Origin: Candidatus Manganitrophus noduliformans
Lineage (GTDB): Bacteria > Nitrospirota > Nitrospiria > SBBL01 > Manganitrophaceae
Direction of reading: 5' to 3'
DNA length: 64,000 nt
Assembly (NCBI RefSeq): GCF_012184425.1
Contig: NZ_VTOW01000002.1
Coordinates: 372,001-436,000 of the forward strand
The translations under genes were made by a program, and so were the position numbers. Shown piece by piece: positions 1 through 9,417 of the stretch (positions are counted from its first letter, which is position 1; each line of letters begins with the position of its first letter). Under the pieces are notes generated by a model, which made no database searches, was not told the origin of the DNA, and saw only the letters and a program-made list of their open reading frames with translations.

Positions 1-607
1 ACATCTCCGCGAGAGAGGAATTCCTGGAGATATCGACCGCTCTGACCTGCCAGCGGTATTTCGAAACGAAAAAGTTCAAGATCTCGCTTTGCTCCGAGCA
101 GTACCCGCAGGAAGGAGAGTAAAAGTAGACGAGCGCAAAGCGCTCTTTTGCCTGGTTGATCTTGGAGGCAAGCTCCTCCGATTGCCGCCGGACCTTGGCC
201 AGCTTCCCGGGGATCGCGTTGGGAAAGTCCTTCTCCAGGGAGAGCTCCGGAAATTTCTGAATCACGGCCGCGGCGACATTGGCGAAGGCCAGCGCTTTTC
301 GTCTCGCGATATCCTGAACGATGTAGTACTCCCTTACATTCTCGATCGTGGGGGCCATCACCGCCTTCTTCTGAAACGCCATCAAGAGCGCCTGAAAATC
401 GTCCGGATGCATATTCCAGAGCTCCCCGGGCGTATGCTCGGAGAGGGAGGGAAGCCTCCGCGTATCCTGTCTCTCTTGCGTCTCTTGAGGCTCCTTCTCG
501 TACCACCACCATCCGTGCTTGGACGCTTCCGGTGGAAGCTCCGCGGCATGAACAGAGGCCGTCAGGAACAACACGCTAAAAAATGGGATGAGCGATCGCG
601 ATAACAT
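1..607 (-). CDS. traF: TraF, F-type pilus assembly thioredoxin-like protein (3' end beyond window)
   Basis: The gene reads leftwards from an ATG at 607 (GAGGAAAGAAG upstream as ribosome site) and runs off the left edge, so about 202 residues are visible. There is a signal peptide ending near residue 22 (VHAA), a Trp-rich stretch WWWYEKEP at residues 33-40 typical of the TraF family, and a thioredoxin-like CGYC at residues 167-170. TraF is a periplasmic protein of F-type mating systems needed for pilus assembly. Many family members lack the CxxC, so its presence suggests a live redox function, which fits the DsbC-like gene in the same operon. It overlaps the upstream peptidase gene by 32 nt, implying coupled translation. 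traH and traG would be expected further left. Confidence 0.85.
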   Translation of the reverse strand, partial: MLSRSLIPFFSVLFLTASVHAAELPPEASKHGWWWYEKEPQETQERQDTRRLPSLSEHTPGELWNMHPDDFQALLMAFQKKAVMAPTIENVREYYIVQDIARRKALAFANVAAAVIQKFPELSLEKDFPNAIPGKLAKVRRQSEELASKINQAKERFALVYFYSPSCGYCSEQSEILNFFVSKYRWQVRAVDISRNSSLAEM

Positions 608-1052
608 CTTCTTTCCTCACAAATCCGAGATACCGTGAATCGAAACTGTCGACATGCTCCCCAAAAACAAACAGGCGGTCTTTCGGAATCTCACCCTGAA
701 ACTCGAAGCGCTCCAGCTTCTCTCCTTTCAGCGAGTAATCTTTCGCCTGCCCCAGATAGGTGCCGTTGCAGTAGTACAACCCCTCTTTCACAATAAGAAC
801 ATCCCCTTCTACGCAGGCGGCCTGCTTGAGGGTCCGCGTGGTCTTCGCCCCTTGCAATAATTTCGAGTGGGGCTCGAAGAGCACGTAGCTGTGACGGACG
901 ATCTGCGCTTTGGAAGGCGATCTGTCCAGGAGATAGATTCGATGCCGCAAGGAAGGGGTGATCGTCACCGTAAAGCGCTGGGGAATCCAGGCGCCGGCCG
1001 CGAGCAGCGCCGTCATGAATATGATCAGCTTAAGGGACCAGACTTTCCGCAT
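576..1052 (-). CDS. TrhF/TraF-type S26 signal peptidase of the transfer system
   Basis: This 158-residue protein has one N-terminal membrane anchor (residues 5-24) and a periplasmic S26-family serine peptidase domain. Ser34 in PSLRHRIYLL lies where the family has its nucleophile (compare SMPRGLY in IncP TraF), and Lys76 in RTLKQAACVEGD is the likely general base. The block SFDSRYLGFV near residue 136 matches the conserved SxDSRYxG motif. In IncP, IncH and related systems such peptidases (TraF/TrhF) process pilin or other transfer proteins, which is the probable role here. The gene overlaps trbI upstream and traF downstream. The Ser/Lys assignment comes from motif position only. Confidence 0.8.
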   Translation of the reverse strand: MRKVWSLKLIIFMTALLAAGAWIPQRFTVTITPSLRHRIYLLDRSPSKAQIVRHSYVLFEPHSKLLQGAKTTRTLKQAACVEGDVLIVKEGLYYCNGTYLGQAKDYSLKGEKLERFEFQGEIPKDRLFVFGEHVDSFDSRYLGFVRKEDVIAIAHPIF

Positions 1053-1305
1053 TACGGACGACCACCTCTCCCATTAGAACCACTTTATTCGAAGGAACCC
1101 CTGAAATCGCCTTCTCCAGTTTCTCGATCTCCTCTTTGAGCCGCTCATCCCCGATCACGCCGGAGAGATACAGTTTTTTCTGCTCCTCCATAAAACCGCG
1201 GACATCCACCGCGACGATCTTGGTGGCGAAGTATCGGTCGTAAACCAAAACCGAAAACACCGATAAAAATGCGCTGACGACGACCGTGATGACCCACTGT
1301 CTCAT
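1030..1305 (-). CDS. trbI: TrbI, F-type transfer protein
   Basis: This 91-residue protein has a single N-terminal membrane helix (residues 4-22) and a short periplasmic domain containing VAVDVRGFMEEQKKLYLSG, the part that resembles F-type TrbI. In F, TrbI is a small inner-membrane protein that influences pilus extension and retraction. This copy is shorter than the F protein (128 residues). The start has a clear GGAGAGAACG ribosome site. It sits after trbC here, whereas in F it lies between traC and traW. The ATG overlaps the trbC stop by 4 nt, and its own end overlaps the peptidase gene by 23 nt. Confidence 0.7.
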   Translation of the reverse strand: MRQWVITVVVSAFLSVFSVLVYDRYFATKIVAVDVRGFMEEQKKLYLSGVIGDERLKEEIEKLEKAISGVPSNKVVLMGEVVVRNAESLVP

Positions 1306-2426
1306 CGTTCTCTCTCCGGAGGACTTTCTTGGTGACTCAAGGCGGAAGCGGCCCTTCCTAAAGAGCGGCTTTTCGTCTCGCGACGCAGTGTTTCGAGCAG
1401 GTACTCAAGCGAGGCGTCTCCATAAAGGACATAGAACTCTTTCTCCGTCGGCGTCAGCCCTTCGCTCCGGTCCGGCTCGGCGGCGCCCGTACGAGGCGCA
1501 TAGACCACGGCCGGAACCTGCGTGATCCGGTACTTCCGAAAAAGGAGGGGATCGATCACGAAGTTCACCTGATGGGCGTCGCACCGGTCCCGAAAGACTT
1601 TGCAGTTTGCGTCCTTCACGATCACTTTCGAGACAAATTCGGTGGTGGGCCGGACATATTTCATCCCGCCGATCATCCCCCGCATCACCATCGAGATATT
1701 CGGATCGGCGAGCCTGCTCAGATCAGAGGCGTAGTTCCGGAGCGTGGTCATTGGAACGGAGGAGGAGACGAAAAGATAGATCCGCTCGTCCGGTTGAAGA
1801 TACCGACTCTCCGCCGGAGGCCCCTGCGATGGGCCTGCTCTTTGGGGGGAGTCCGCGCTTTCCCTTTCCGCCGAACCGGCACTCTGATCGCGCCGCTTTT
1901 TGAAGAGGGCCTCTTTGATCCTCTCCGTCTCGGCCTCAAGCTTCTTCTGAGACCCTTCCGAATGAAATTCCCCGGCCAGCTTACCGGCCTCGGCCTGCAT
2001 TTCCGGCCGGTGTCGATTCTCCAAAACCTTGAGGTCCGCCGCCATCTCTTCCGCGCGCTTCGCAATTTTGCTGATCTCCTCCATGTCGAGTTCAGTAAGC
2101 TCCTGCTCCCTCCAGAACCGGCCGTCTACATAGATCCGGACCGTTCGGACGGAAGAATCGACTTCCACGGGAACCTTGCCGATCATTCGGAGACACGTTT
2201 CTCCGGTCGATTCGAGGAAAACGGCATCCCTTTCCACTTTTTTCAAAGGGTGGCATGAATCGGGCGCATCGATGACCGCTCTCCTCGTCTCCGCGCCAGC
2301 GTCCCGGTCGGATGCAAGCGCGATCATCAGGCCGATCGCGAGGACGACCACTTTAAAGATGATCCGTACTCGCTCGAATATCGGACCCCGCGGAAGGCTT
2401 CTTTTTTCGGAACGTCTACGCCGCAC
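1302..2426 (-). CDS. trbC: TrbC, F-type pilus assembly protein
   Basis: This is a 374-residue exported protein with a long basic leader and hydrophobic segment near residues 22-40. The C-terminal half (about 215-330) matches TrbC: YLFVSSSVPMTTLRNYA, followed by GMIGGMKY, a Cys pair in NCKVFRDRCDAHQVNF, and a cis-Pro-like ITQVPAVVYA, as in thioredoxin-fold domains. TrbC acts in the periplasm with TraW and TraU in pilus assembly. The protein is much longer than F TrbC (212) because of a charged, probably coiled-coil region at about 85-205. The start is a GTG overlapping the traU stop by 11 nt. Confidence 0.85.
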   Translation of the reverse strand: MRRRRSEKRSLPRGPIFERVRIIFKVVVLAIGLMIALASDRDAGAETRRAVIDAPDSCHPLKKVERDAVFLESTGETCLRMIGKVPVEVDSSVRTVRIYVDGRFWREQELTELDMEEISKIAKRAEEMAADLKVLENRHRPEMQAEAGKLAGEFHSEGSQKKLEAETERIKEALFKKRRDQSAGSAERESADSPQRAGPSQGPPAESRYLQPDERIYLFVSSSVPMTTLRNYASDLSRLADPNISMVMRGMIGGMKYVRPTTEFVSKVIVKDANCKVFRDRCDAHQVNFVIDPLLFRKYRITQVPAVVYAPRTGAAEPDRSEGLTPTEKEFYVLYGDASLEYLLETLRRETKSRSLGRAASALSHQESPPERER

Positions 2427-3423
2427 AGCAGGCCCTCTTCCGGAAGATCATCCACAAAAAGTTATCGCTCGAATTGCCGCCCGCGGAAAAAGGGGGGTTG
2501 TTTCCCGCTCCCCAGATCAGGCTCGATCGCCCGATCGGAGAACAGGTGACATCTCTGACCGGCTTCGCCGCGTGAAGCCGGTAGTTCTGCTTCACCCAGA
2601 TGGGGGTGGGGACCGCGGCGCAGAGATTGACCGCCGTATCGTGCAGCGCTCCCATCCTCCCCATCTTGTAGATCATCCTCGCCGCGATCGCGGCATTGGC
2701 CTGGACATAATTATCGTCGTTGACATGGCCGGTAAGCGGATAGGCCGACCCCCAGCTTCCCATGCACCAGTAGAGGGCGGAGATCGGGAGGCCGCCGTTG
2801 GCCGCCACGGAATCGGCTACACACGACATCTGTGCGACCGGATTGGCAAAGAGCAGCGCCTCCGGGCTCATGATCAGTGAGAGGATGTCATTGTTCCAGA
2901 GTGGGTCGACCTCGGAAAGATACGTGACGTCGAACCCGCTCTCCTCCAGGCAGACAAAATCGGTCAGAAGCTCCAGCAGCGTCCAGACCGGAAAGATGAA
3001 CCAGTGCGCCTGGGCGAAGGTGGAGGTATCGATCTGATTTCCGGAGGCGATCTGAGAGTGGGTCCCCGCCAGGAAACCGGGAGCGACCAGGTTCGGCATG
3101 CCGGCTCCCAGAGAAGGAAAATAGAAGGGATTCTTCACCGTCTCCACGAACCGTGCCGGCTCCCAGTAACTGACCGGGATCCCGGAGCGGAGAAAGGGGG
3201 GGACCGGGATGGGACAGACGCAGACCGGAAGGCGCGAGAGATCCGGGGTGTCCGGAACATCTCCGGGGATGACGGTGACCCCTCCGATCCGGATTGGAAA
3301 GACGCAGTTCCAGCAGATGTCGGTCACTGGATTGAGCGGTACCCCCGCCGGCGCGGCGTCCGCGCGACTGAAAGAGAAAAACCCTATGATGATGACAAAC
3401 CTAAGAAGGTCTCTTAACCCCAA
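2416..3423 (-). CDS. traU: TraU, F-type mating pore/DNA transfer protein
   Basis: TraU is a periplasmic, Cys-containing protein needed for DNA transfer in F-type systems. The open frame extends to 3513, but a TTG at 3423 is preceded by GGAGG nine bases away and begins a textbook signal peptide (core FVIIIGFFSFS, then ADAAPAG). This gives 335 residues, close to F TraU (330). Family landmarks include ICWNCVFPIRI near the N-terminus, YWEPARFVETVKNPF, and the C-terminal segment with CMGSWG and CAAVPTPIW. The gene overlaps traW upstream by 23 nt and trbC downstream by 11 nt. Its disulfides are probably formed by the DsbC-like protein of the operon. Confidence 0.9.
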   Translation of the reverse strand: MGLRDLLRFVIIIGFFSFSRADAAPAGVPLNPVTDICWNCVFPIRIGGVTVIPGDVPDTPDLSRLPVCVCPIPVPPFLRSGIPVSYWEPARFVETVKNPFYFPSLGAGMPNLVAPGFLAGTHSQIASGNQIDTSTFAQAHWFIFPVWTLLELLTDFVCLEESGFDVTYLSEVDPLWNNDILSLIMSPEALLFANPVAQMSCVADSVAANGGLPISALYWCMGSWGSAYPLTGHVNDDNYVQANAAIAARMIYKMGRMGALHDTAVNLCAAVPTPIWVKQNYRLHAAKPVRDVTCSPIGRSSLIWGAGNNPPFSAGGNSSDNFLWMIFRKRACCAA

Positions 3424-4087
3424 TCTCCTGCGCCTCCATCTTTTTGCCCCGCTGCTTGACGACAGCCGGCGTCGCTTTGAGCCTGAACCGGTCGATGATC
3501 GTCCCGTCGGCATAATAGACCGGCCGCTTCAACTCCCTCGACAGGTCGGAATAGGAGCCGCCGGTGATGAGCAGGATCGTTTTGAAGTCGTCGAAGTGCT
3601 GTGACGACTTGAACCAACCGACCTGCTTCGGATCCGCTCCGTCGAGCACCACGATCGTGTTCGGGAAGGTCAAGTAATCGAGCGGATTGAACCGATACCC
3701 TCGGGGATAGAGAACGCCCCCCTCCCCGTCCGGAATGTCCCCGGTCAGGGTATAGGTGAGATCGATGTCGTACTTTCTCCCCTTTTCGGTCCGCGGAAGA
3801 GATTTCAACCCCGCCGGACGGTAAGCGGACACCTTTTTCTCGACGATCTTCCCGCCGATCAGCCACTCCCAATCAACTTGCCGGGCCCGCTCTTCGATCT
3901 CCGAAAGCGCATCCGGCTCCGCGATCGGATAGACCACGCCGACCGTGCCGAGCGTTCCCGCGGGCAGCCCCAAACGCCTGCTTGTCGGGGTGCTCTCGGC
4001 GAAGACGATGGCACAGAGCGCCGGCAAAATGATCAGGCTCATTCCCTGAAGAATCCGTTTATGGCCGTGTGTTCCGGTAGAACTCAT
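3401..4087 (-). CDS. traW: TraW, F-type pilus assembly protein
   Basis: This 228-residue periplasmic protein has a signal peptide within residues 16-31 (MSLIILPALCAIVFAES). TraW landmarks are GVVYPIAEPDALSEIEERAR near the N-terminus, then FNPLDYLTFPNTIVVLDG and TILLITGGSYSDLSREL in the C-terminal half. In F, TraW (210 residues) works with TrbC and TraU; some other systems fuse TraW and TrbC, but here they remain separate with traU between them. The ATG at 4087 is used although its ribosome site is weak; an internal ATG at 4042 would start exactly at the signal peptide. Confidence 0.85.
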   Translation of the reverse strand: MSSTGTHGHKRILQGMSLIILPALCAIVFAESTPTSRRLGLPAGTLGTVGVVYPIAEPDALSEIEERARQVDWEWLIGGKIVEKKVSAYRPAGLKSLPRTEKGRKYDIDLTYTLTGDIPDGEGGVLYPRGYRFNPLDYLTFPNTIVVLDGADPKQVGWFKSSQHFDDFKTILLITGGSYSDLSRELKRPVYYADGTIIDRFRLKATPAVVKQRGKKMEAQEIGVKRPS

Positions 4088-6461
4088 CGATCTGATTTCC
4101 CATCTCTTGTTCGATCCGGTCCTGCGACCGGGCCCGGATATCGCCGAAATATTCGGAGAGATCGATCCGGCTGAAATCGATCATCTGAAGCTGCGCGGGG
4201 GAGTAGCCGGCGCAATTGGGGGAAACCCCCTCTCCCGGGTCAAGATCCCACAAACCGTCCGGGACAAAGCTCTGAAGCTGGGCCCGCCCCTGTTCCTGGA
4301 CGATGCGGGAAAGCTTCGAGCCGAAACAGCAGAAGGCGGCCGATCTCTCGACGCAGAAGTTCCCCGGTCCGCCGCATCCGGGTTCGTTTCCGAACGCGCA
4401 GCGGCTGCAATAGGTTCCGACCTCATGACAGAGTCGATCCCTTCTTCGGCTCTGCAACGCCTCTTCCTCCGCGTTGCAGCTCAGGAGCGCCTCATCCAGC
4501 ACGCAGCAGTTCCGGGTCGCGCCACCCCCGACGGTATTCCGGCAGAACGCCCCGTCTCCCTTGAAGATGGAGATCAGCCCCAGGCACGACCCGGTATCGG
4601 GATCGACCGGTCCCTCGCAGGCCAGATCTTTCCCGGCCGATTTCAACACCTCCATCAAGGAGGCGGCCTCCGAAAAATCATTGATGCACCCACAGTCCTT
4701 GACGATCTCCTCTCCCGGATCGAGCGGACAGACCTCCCCCTCGGTGCAGGTCTTAACGAAGAACGCATCGCTGTCGGTAGAGGTCCTGAACTGTGACGTG
4801 TTTCCCGGAATCCCGGCGTCCGTATCGGAGATCGCCTTTCGGGTCTTGCACGCTTTCCGGCAGGCTGGGAAGGAATCCTTTTCCGGAAGACCGACCGTCT
4901 TTTCCTCGTCAATCCAGTTTCCCGACGCATCTCTTCTCAGATCCCGGTAGTAGAGAGAATCTGTGTTGTCTGTCACGCTCGCCGTGACGGCCTCCATCCG
5001 TCTCTGAATGTCGCCGAAGCCGTAACCCTCCCCCGTCTCACAGAGGTAGCTCCTCTTCTTTTCCCAGAAGTCGCGGCAGACCGAATGGGCTTGGACCTCG
5101 CCGGTGAAGGTCCGGCAGGAGGGAAGCGGTGTCAGGCCGGTCGGCTGATAATTCAGATAGGTATCGACGATATCGACCGATTCGTCTCTCAAGCGGCACT
5201 TCGGATCGGAATCGAGGCCGTTGCAGGCGTCGGTGACCGTCTCGCTCAGAATATCGCTGGTCCGGGTACAGAGAGAGTAATAGTCATAGATGTCATAGGT
5301 GCAGCGGTCCCGGCCCCGCCTCCTCGACCGATCGCGGAAATTTTCGGCGGAAGTCCCAACATAGACCGCTCCTTCCGGGACCGTCGCGAAAAGGGCGGCC
5401 GGGGGGGGCGTGCAGTAACCGGTCACATTGGAACACCGGCAGTCGTTATTGGATCGATCCGATCCCGCGTAAACTTTCAGGTAAACAGTCTCCTCCCTGG
5501 AAGCGATCGCCCCGGCCGGCGGGGGATTTTCGCAAAACGAGGCCGCCGTCGCGATCGAGACCGTTCTGTCGATTGCGCAGACGCTCAGATCGGAGGCGGT
5601 CCTCTCCGCGGCGAGCGACCCTGTGATCACGCTGTAGCCGCTGTCGGGGTCGGCCGCTTGGGTCATCAACTCGGCTTGAGTGTCGATGCCGAGGCCCCCA
5701 GGGTCGGCGTAATATTCCTCGGGGGTGGTCGAGCCGCCCCCGGACGGAACGGCCGAGCAGGCCCCGGAGTTCTGGCCGTAGTAATTGATCGACGTTCCCT
5801 CGATTCTCACATCGGTCACCGCATATTTCGGGTTGATGGATTGGATGGCCCCCACGACCCCTCCCCCAAGATCCTTCAAGGCGACAGGGAGGTTCGCGGC
5901 GAGCGGGGCGCCGCAGCTGTTATTGACACAGTAACAGCCGCCGAGCTGTTCCATCGGCACCGACGAAAGATCGGCCCTGCCCGAAGGCTGCGCGATCCAC
6001 TTGTAATAGCGGCAGTTGTTCCACCGGCCGGGATCGCAGGAGATGACTCCGTTGCTGCAAACGCCCGAGACCGGAAAGGAAGGCTGATAGGCGGCATCGG
6101 CCGTTCCGTCCAGGTCGATATCCTGGCCGATTGAGACCGGGAAGAGGTCCCCTGTAAGCGTGGAAGAAACCGATACATTCAGAAAACGGCTGGAGGAAGG
6201 ACAACTCATCCGGGCATTGAAAGAGGTGTCGTTGTCGATCGTCGTCATCAGGGTCCCCTCGGCAGTCAGGGGATTGGAGGCGTTCTCCCGGATCCCCTCG
6301 GAGGAGCCGAATTTCGAGAGCGCCCGATTCGCGGAATCCTCCGCCGCCTGCCTGGGGTCGGGTTGAGCCGGTGCCGGCCCGGTCCGGATCATCCCCAATC
6401 CACACAGAAGGATCAGGTTAGCTGCGATACTTGCCAACCATCTCTTTGATGGCCTCTTCAT
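4059..6461 (-). CDS. traN: TraN, mating-pair stabilisation outer-membrane protein
   Basis: This is an 800-residue secreted protein with a signal peptide (hydrophobic 9-24) and about 40 cysteines, the hallmark of TraN. The C-terminal part carries the conserved Cys-rich core (CHEVGTYCSRCAFG ... FCCFGSKLSRIVQEQGRAQL), which is the most diagnostic segment. TraN lies in the donor outer membrane and stabilises contact with the recipient, so its variable central region may set recipient preference. It is longer than F TraN (602). It sits between traC and traW, unlike F where it follows trbC. It overlaps traC by 44 nt. Confidence 0.88.
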   Translation of the reverse strand: MKRPSKRWLASIAANLILLCGLGMIRTGPAPAQPDPRQAAEDSANRALSKFGSSEGIRENASNPLTAEGTLMTTIDNDTSFNARMSCPSSSRFLNVSVSSTLTGDLFPVSIGQDIDLDGTADAAYQPSFPVSGVCSNGVISCDPGRWNNCRYYKWIAQPSGRADLSSVPMEQLGGCYCVNNSCGAPLAANLPVALKDLGGGVVGAIQSINPKYAVTDVRIEGTSINYYGQNSGACSAVPSGGGSTTPEEYYADPGGLGIDTQAELMTQAADPDSGYSVITGSLAAERTASDLSVCAIDRTVSIATAASFCENPPPAGAIASREETVYLKVYAGSDRSNNDCRCSNVTGYCTPPPAALFATVPEGAVYVGTSAENFRDRSRRRGRDRCTYDIYDYYSLCTRTSDILSETVTDACNGLDSDPKCRLRDESVDIVDTYLNYQPTGLTPLPSCRTFTGEVQAHSVCRDFWEKKRSYLCETGEGYGFGDIQRRMEAVTASVTDNTDSLYYRDLRRDASGNWIDEEKTVGLPEKDSFPACRKACKTRKAISDTDAGIPGNTSQFRTSTDSDAFFVKTCTEGEVCPLDPGEEIVKDCGCINDFSEAASLMEVLKSAGKDLACEGPVDPDTGSCLGLISIFKGDGAFCRNTVGGGATRNCCVLDEALLSCNAEEEALQSRRRDRLCHEVGTYCSRCAFGNEPGCGGPGNFCVERSAAFCCFGSKLSRIVQEQGRAQLQSFVPDGLWDLDPGEGVSPNCAGYSPAQLQMIDFSRIDLSEYFGDIRARSQDRIEQEMGNQIDEFYRNTRP

Positions 6462-8931
6462 ACGGCATCCCCTTGTTCACCATCGCCTCGATCTCCGCGA
6501 CCTCCGCTCCGTCCGAGGTGTAGACATAATATGAGAACGAGTCGACCACCAGCCGGACCACCCCGCATCCGAACGGGGTGTCCATGAAGATTTCGGAATA
6601 CTTCGGGCGACTGCTTTTGGTGCTCTTGAGCAGTTTCATCGTGAACGGGTCGTAGTCGATCAGTTTTTCCTCGCGGGCTTTCTCGAAATCGACCGATTCC
6701 AGATAGAAGCGAAACGCCGAATTCCCCCGGATGACATCGCCCACACTCCCGAACATCTTGGAATCGAGCAGCGACTGGGTGATGATCGCGAAAGAGCCCC
6801 TGTATTTCCGGGCCCGCCGGTACCCCTCCTTGATGACATCCCTGAGCGCCATGCTGTCGGCGCCGGTCTCCAAAAACTGCCAGGCCTCATCGAAAATCAC
6901 CATGCGCGGCCTCAACCGGTCCGACAGATAGAGATCGCGCGTGACTTCGTTGAGCACCTGAAGCGTGACCACCTTGAAGAGTTCCTTCCGGGGCTTCAGG
7001 TGCTCCAGCTCCAGCACCACAAACTCGTCCTGGGAGATATCGAAAGTGGACTTCCCGTTGAACAGGCGGCCGAAGGTGTGTCCGGAGGTCCACTCCATCA
7101 GATTGAACGCCAGCGTCTGGGAAAGCTGCTTGAAGGCGTCATTCGACTCGAAATCCTCGGCCATGTACTTGGGGAACCGGCGCAGATACTCGAAGACGGT
7201 GTCGATCTTCGCGTCATTCCCTTCGGTATCCCAAGCCCATTTCACGGCGGACTTGATCAGCGTCATCGCGGTCTCGGCCGATTCAGGGGGGGGCGCTCCG
7301 GTGACCGAGTAGATCATCTGCAGCACGATCGGAGCGATGACCGAAAGATCTCCCTGCAGATCCTCCTCGTTCTTCCGGCTCACGTTCGTAAAGGGATTGA
7401 GACAGATCTTCTCGCTCTCTTTGAAATCGAGGTAGCGGCCTTTGAACATCTTGGCGATTTTTTTGTACGAGCCCCCGATATCGATGATCCGGATGATGGC
7501 GTAGCTCCCGTAATAGTTGTAGGCAAGATAGTTGACGAAGAACGATTTCCCGCTGCCGGAAGTCGCGGCCACATAGATGTTGTGGTTGTTGGCCCGCTTG
7601 TCGAAGATATTCAGGCCGCAGAGCTGCCCTTTTCTCCCGATGAACATCAGGACCGGTGCGCCGCCCCCCGCGAAATCCGATTGCACCGGCAGCACCGCTC
7701 CGATCGAATCGGACTGCGCGATGAAATCCCGGTCGAGATGATCGACATTCGCGCCTTTGTCATAAAGACCGAACGGAAGCGAGGAGAGGAACAGGACCGG
7801 AAGGATCCCTTTGTCTTCCTGCATGATGTATCCCTGCGACTCCCAGATCCGTTTGGCCCGCGTGACCGACTCCGAAGCGGCCTTCTCGTCGGAATCCCAC
7901 ACCCACAACATCGGAAGAACGCGCAAAAACCGGTTCCCCCCTTTCTTTTCCAGTTCGTCGGTGGCCCATTGAAACTCCTCCTGCTTCCGGAGAAGCGAAC
8001 GCGCGAAGCTCCCCACCCCTTTCTGCCAGAGGACGATGTTGCACTTCTTATGTAGATGCGCCTTCATGTCGTGAAAGAGGATATTGACGGTATAGAGAAA
8101 GGGGGTCTTGATCTGATCGCCGTCGGAGATCAGCCCCCAGCAGCCGCCGAACAGCTGGTTCGTCTGGAACAGGTCGACCTCTTTCGGAAAGAGTCTCGGG
8201 GTGGTGCACCGAAACGTCCTCTCCCCGATCCGCATGAAAGAGGCGTTTTTTGTGATCCCGGTCTCGGCGAGAATCACCTGTTTTCGGATCGGGACCGTTT
8301 CATCGTAGCGGTCGTTGTTCAGAGAGGGATCTGCATTGAACAGCCGCCTCATCCAGTCGAGCAGGCTATGGGGGGAGACCGCTTCCGGATAGAGCGAAGC
8401 CCCCCGCAATGTCTCCTCGATCGTCGCGTGAATCTCTTCGAACTTTCGCGCCGGCATCCCTTTCGCATCGACCGGAAGCTTGGCGGAGACAAAGAGCCTG
8501 AAGTTGCGGATCGGTATTCCGGAGAGACTGGGGAGCCCTTTCGTTCCCTCCCTGAAGTACCGGCAGGCGGCCTCCGTGGTGTTGCGGATGATCGGATTCT
8601 CCCTGGTTTTGCACTGCCGGTAGGAATGAAGAAACGGATCGATGTGGCTGTCGGCATAAAGGATGAACTGCAGGATCGATCCTTCCGGAAAAGCGATCCG
8701 AAAAAGGGCCTGAAGCGTCGTCTCGGTCTTCTCCCCCGCGAACGCCAGCGGCGCGCATTCCCAGAGGAAACCGGCCGTATCGTCGATGTTGATGTAGGTT
8801 CGGGATTCCGCATCGTAGGCGACCCAGGGGAGGTAGTCGGAAAATTTGTTCCGGTAGGTCATTTCCTTAAGCTCCGCCACGGTCAGCCCGCCGCGTGACC
8901 CGAATAGGTTGAGAATATTTGGAATACGCAT
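6418..8931 (-). CDS. traC: TraC, VirB4-like ATPase of the F-type pilus machine
   Basis: This cytoplasmic ATPase of 837 residues (F TraC 875) powers pilus assembly and substrate transfer. It has Walker A in AATSGSGKSFFVNYLAY at about residue 460 and Walker B in RMVIFDEAWQFLE at about 680, followed by ITQSLLDSK, all standard for VirB4/TraC. The N-terminal domain (GFLWECAPLAF, PEGSILQFILYAD) matches the TraC N-terminal family. The frame begins with TTG-ATG; the ATG at 8931 has GAGGG eight bases upstream and is preferred. It lies 15 nt after the traV stop. Confidence 0.95.
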   Translation of the reverse strand: MRIPNILNLFGSRGGLTVAELKEMTYRNKFSDYLPWVAYDAESRTYINIDDTAGFLWECAPLAFAGEKTETTLQALFRIAFPEGSILQFILYADSHIDPFLHSYRQCKTRENPIIRNTTEAACRYFREGTKGLPSLSGIPIRNFRLFVSAKLPVDAKGMPARKFEEIHATIEETLRGASLYPEAVSPHSLLDWMRRLFNADPSLNNDRYDETVPIRKQVILAETGITKNASFMRIGERTFRCTTPRLFPKEVDLFQTNQLFGGCWGLISDGDQIKTPFLYTVNILFHDMKAHLHKKCNIVLWQKGVGSFARSLLRKQEEFQWATDELEKKGGNRFLRVLPMLWVWDSDEKAASESVTRAKRIWESQGYIMQEDKGILPVLFLSSLPFGLYDKGANVDHLDRDFIAQSDSIGAVLPVQSDFAGGGAPVLMFIGRKGQLCGLNIFDKRANNHNIYVAATSGSGKSFFVNYLAYNYYGSYAIIRIIDIGGSYKKIAKMFKGRYLDFKESEKICLNPFTNVSRKNEEDLQGDLSVIAPIVLQMIYSVTGAPPPESAETAMTLIKSAVKWAWDTEGNDAKIDTVFEYLRRFPKYMAEDFESNDAFKQLSQTLAFNLMEWTSGHTFGRLFNGKSTFDISQDEFVVLELEHLKPRKELFKVVTLQVLNEVTRDLYLSDRLRPRMVIFDEAWQFLETGADSMALRDVIKEGYRRARKYRGSFAIITQSLLDSKMFGSVGDVIRGNSAFRFYLESVDFEKAREEKLIDYDPFTMKLLKSTKSSRPKYSEIFMDTPFGCGVVRLVVDSFSYYVYTSDGAEVAEIEAMVNKGMPYEEAIKEMVGKYRS

Positions 8932-8946
8932 CAAACCCGTCCCTCT

Positions 8947-9417
8947 TTATTTCGCCGGCAGGTGTTCCGTCCGGCCGCTTTTTATGTCATTAAGCAGGTC
9001 CTTGTTCCCGAGCACCCACTTCGGCTCATCGATAATGACGTAGACATAGCGCGGCATGAACAGTTTGGCCCCTTCCCCTTCGTAGGGAAGAATCAGCACG
9101 CGCACAATCTGGGGCGGAGCGATCATGGGGGTCGTCGGCTCCTTCAGCAAGGAGGTCAGCTTCTCGAAGAGCGCATTTTGGTAGGTCGTCTCGGATACGG
9201 AGCCCCTCATGTTGAAATCTTTCTCTAAATTCTTCAACGGCCTGATCGCCTCCTCCTCTTTTCCGGGGGTGCTTTCCACCGACTCCCGGTAGGCCTGTTT
9301 GGGAGAGACGCATCTCCCGTTGAACGTCTTCGGACAGGTGAAATCGCCATTGTATGGATTGAAGACAGAGCAGCCGGCGGGCATCATCAAAAACAGAATG
9401 AAGGTTATCGTACGCAT
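8947..9417 (-). CDS. traV: TraV, outer-membrane lipoprotein of the transfer channel
   Basis: This 156-residue lipoprotein has a short hydrophobic signal ending in MPAGC, so Cys16 is the likely lipidated residue (Pro at -3 is unusual for a lipobox). The stretch NPYNGDFTCPKTFNGRC is the TraV signature with the two further conserved cysteines. TraV anchors the TraK/TraB channel in the outer membrane and is the VirB7 counterpart. F TraV has 171 residues. It overlaps traB upstream by 13 nt. Confidence 0.88.
   Translation of the reverse strand: MRTITFILFLMMPAGCSVFNPYNGDFTCPKTFNGRCVSPKQAYRESVESTPGKEEEAIRPLKNLEKDFNMRGSVSETTYQNALFEKLTSLLKEPTTPMIAPPQIVRVLILPYEGEGAKLFMPRYVYVIIDEPKWVLGNKDLLNDIKSGRTEHLPAK

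Noticed and set aside
5085-6134. A 349-codon open frame on the plus strand, opposite traN
   Set aside because: It is the antisense shadow of traN; Arg/Gly/Asp-rich composition, no ribosome site and no domain pattern. The same applies to plus-strand frames at 7,000-8,055 and 8,056-8,898 opposite traC.
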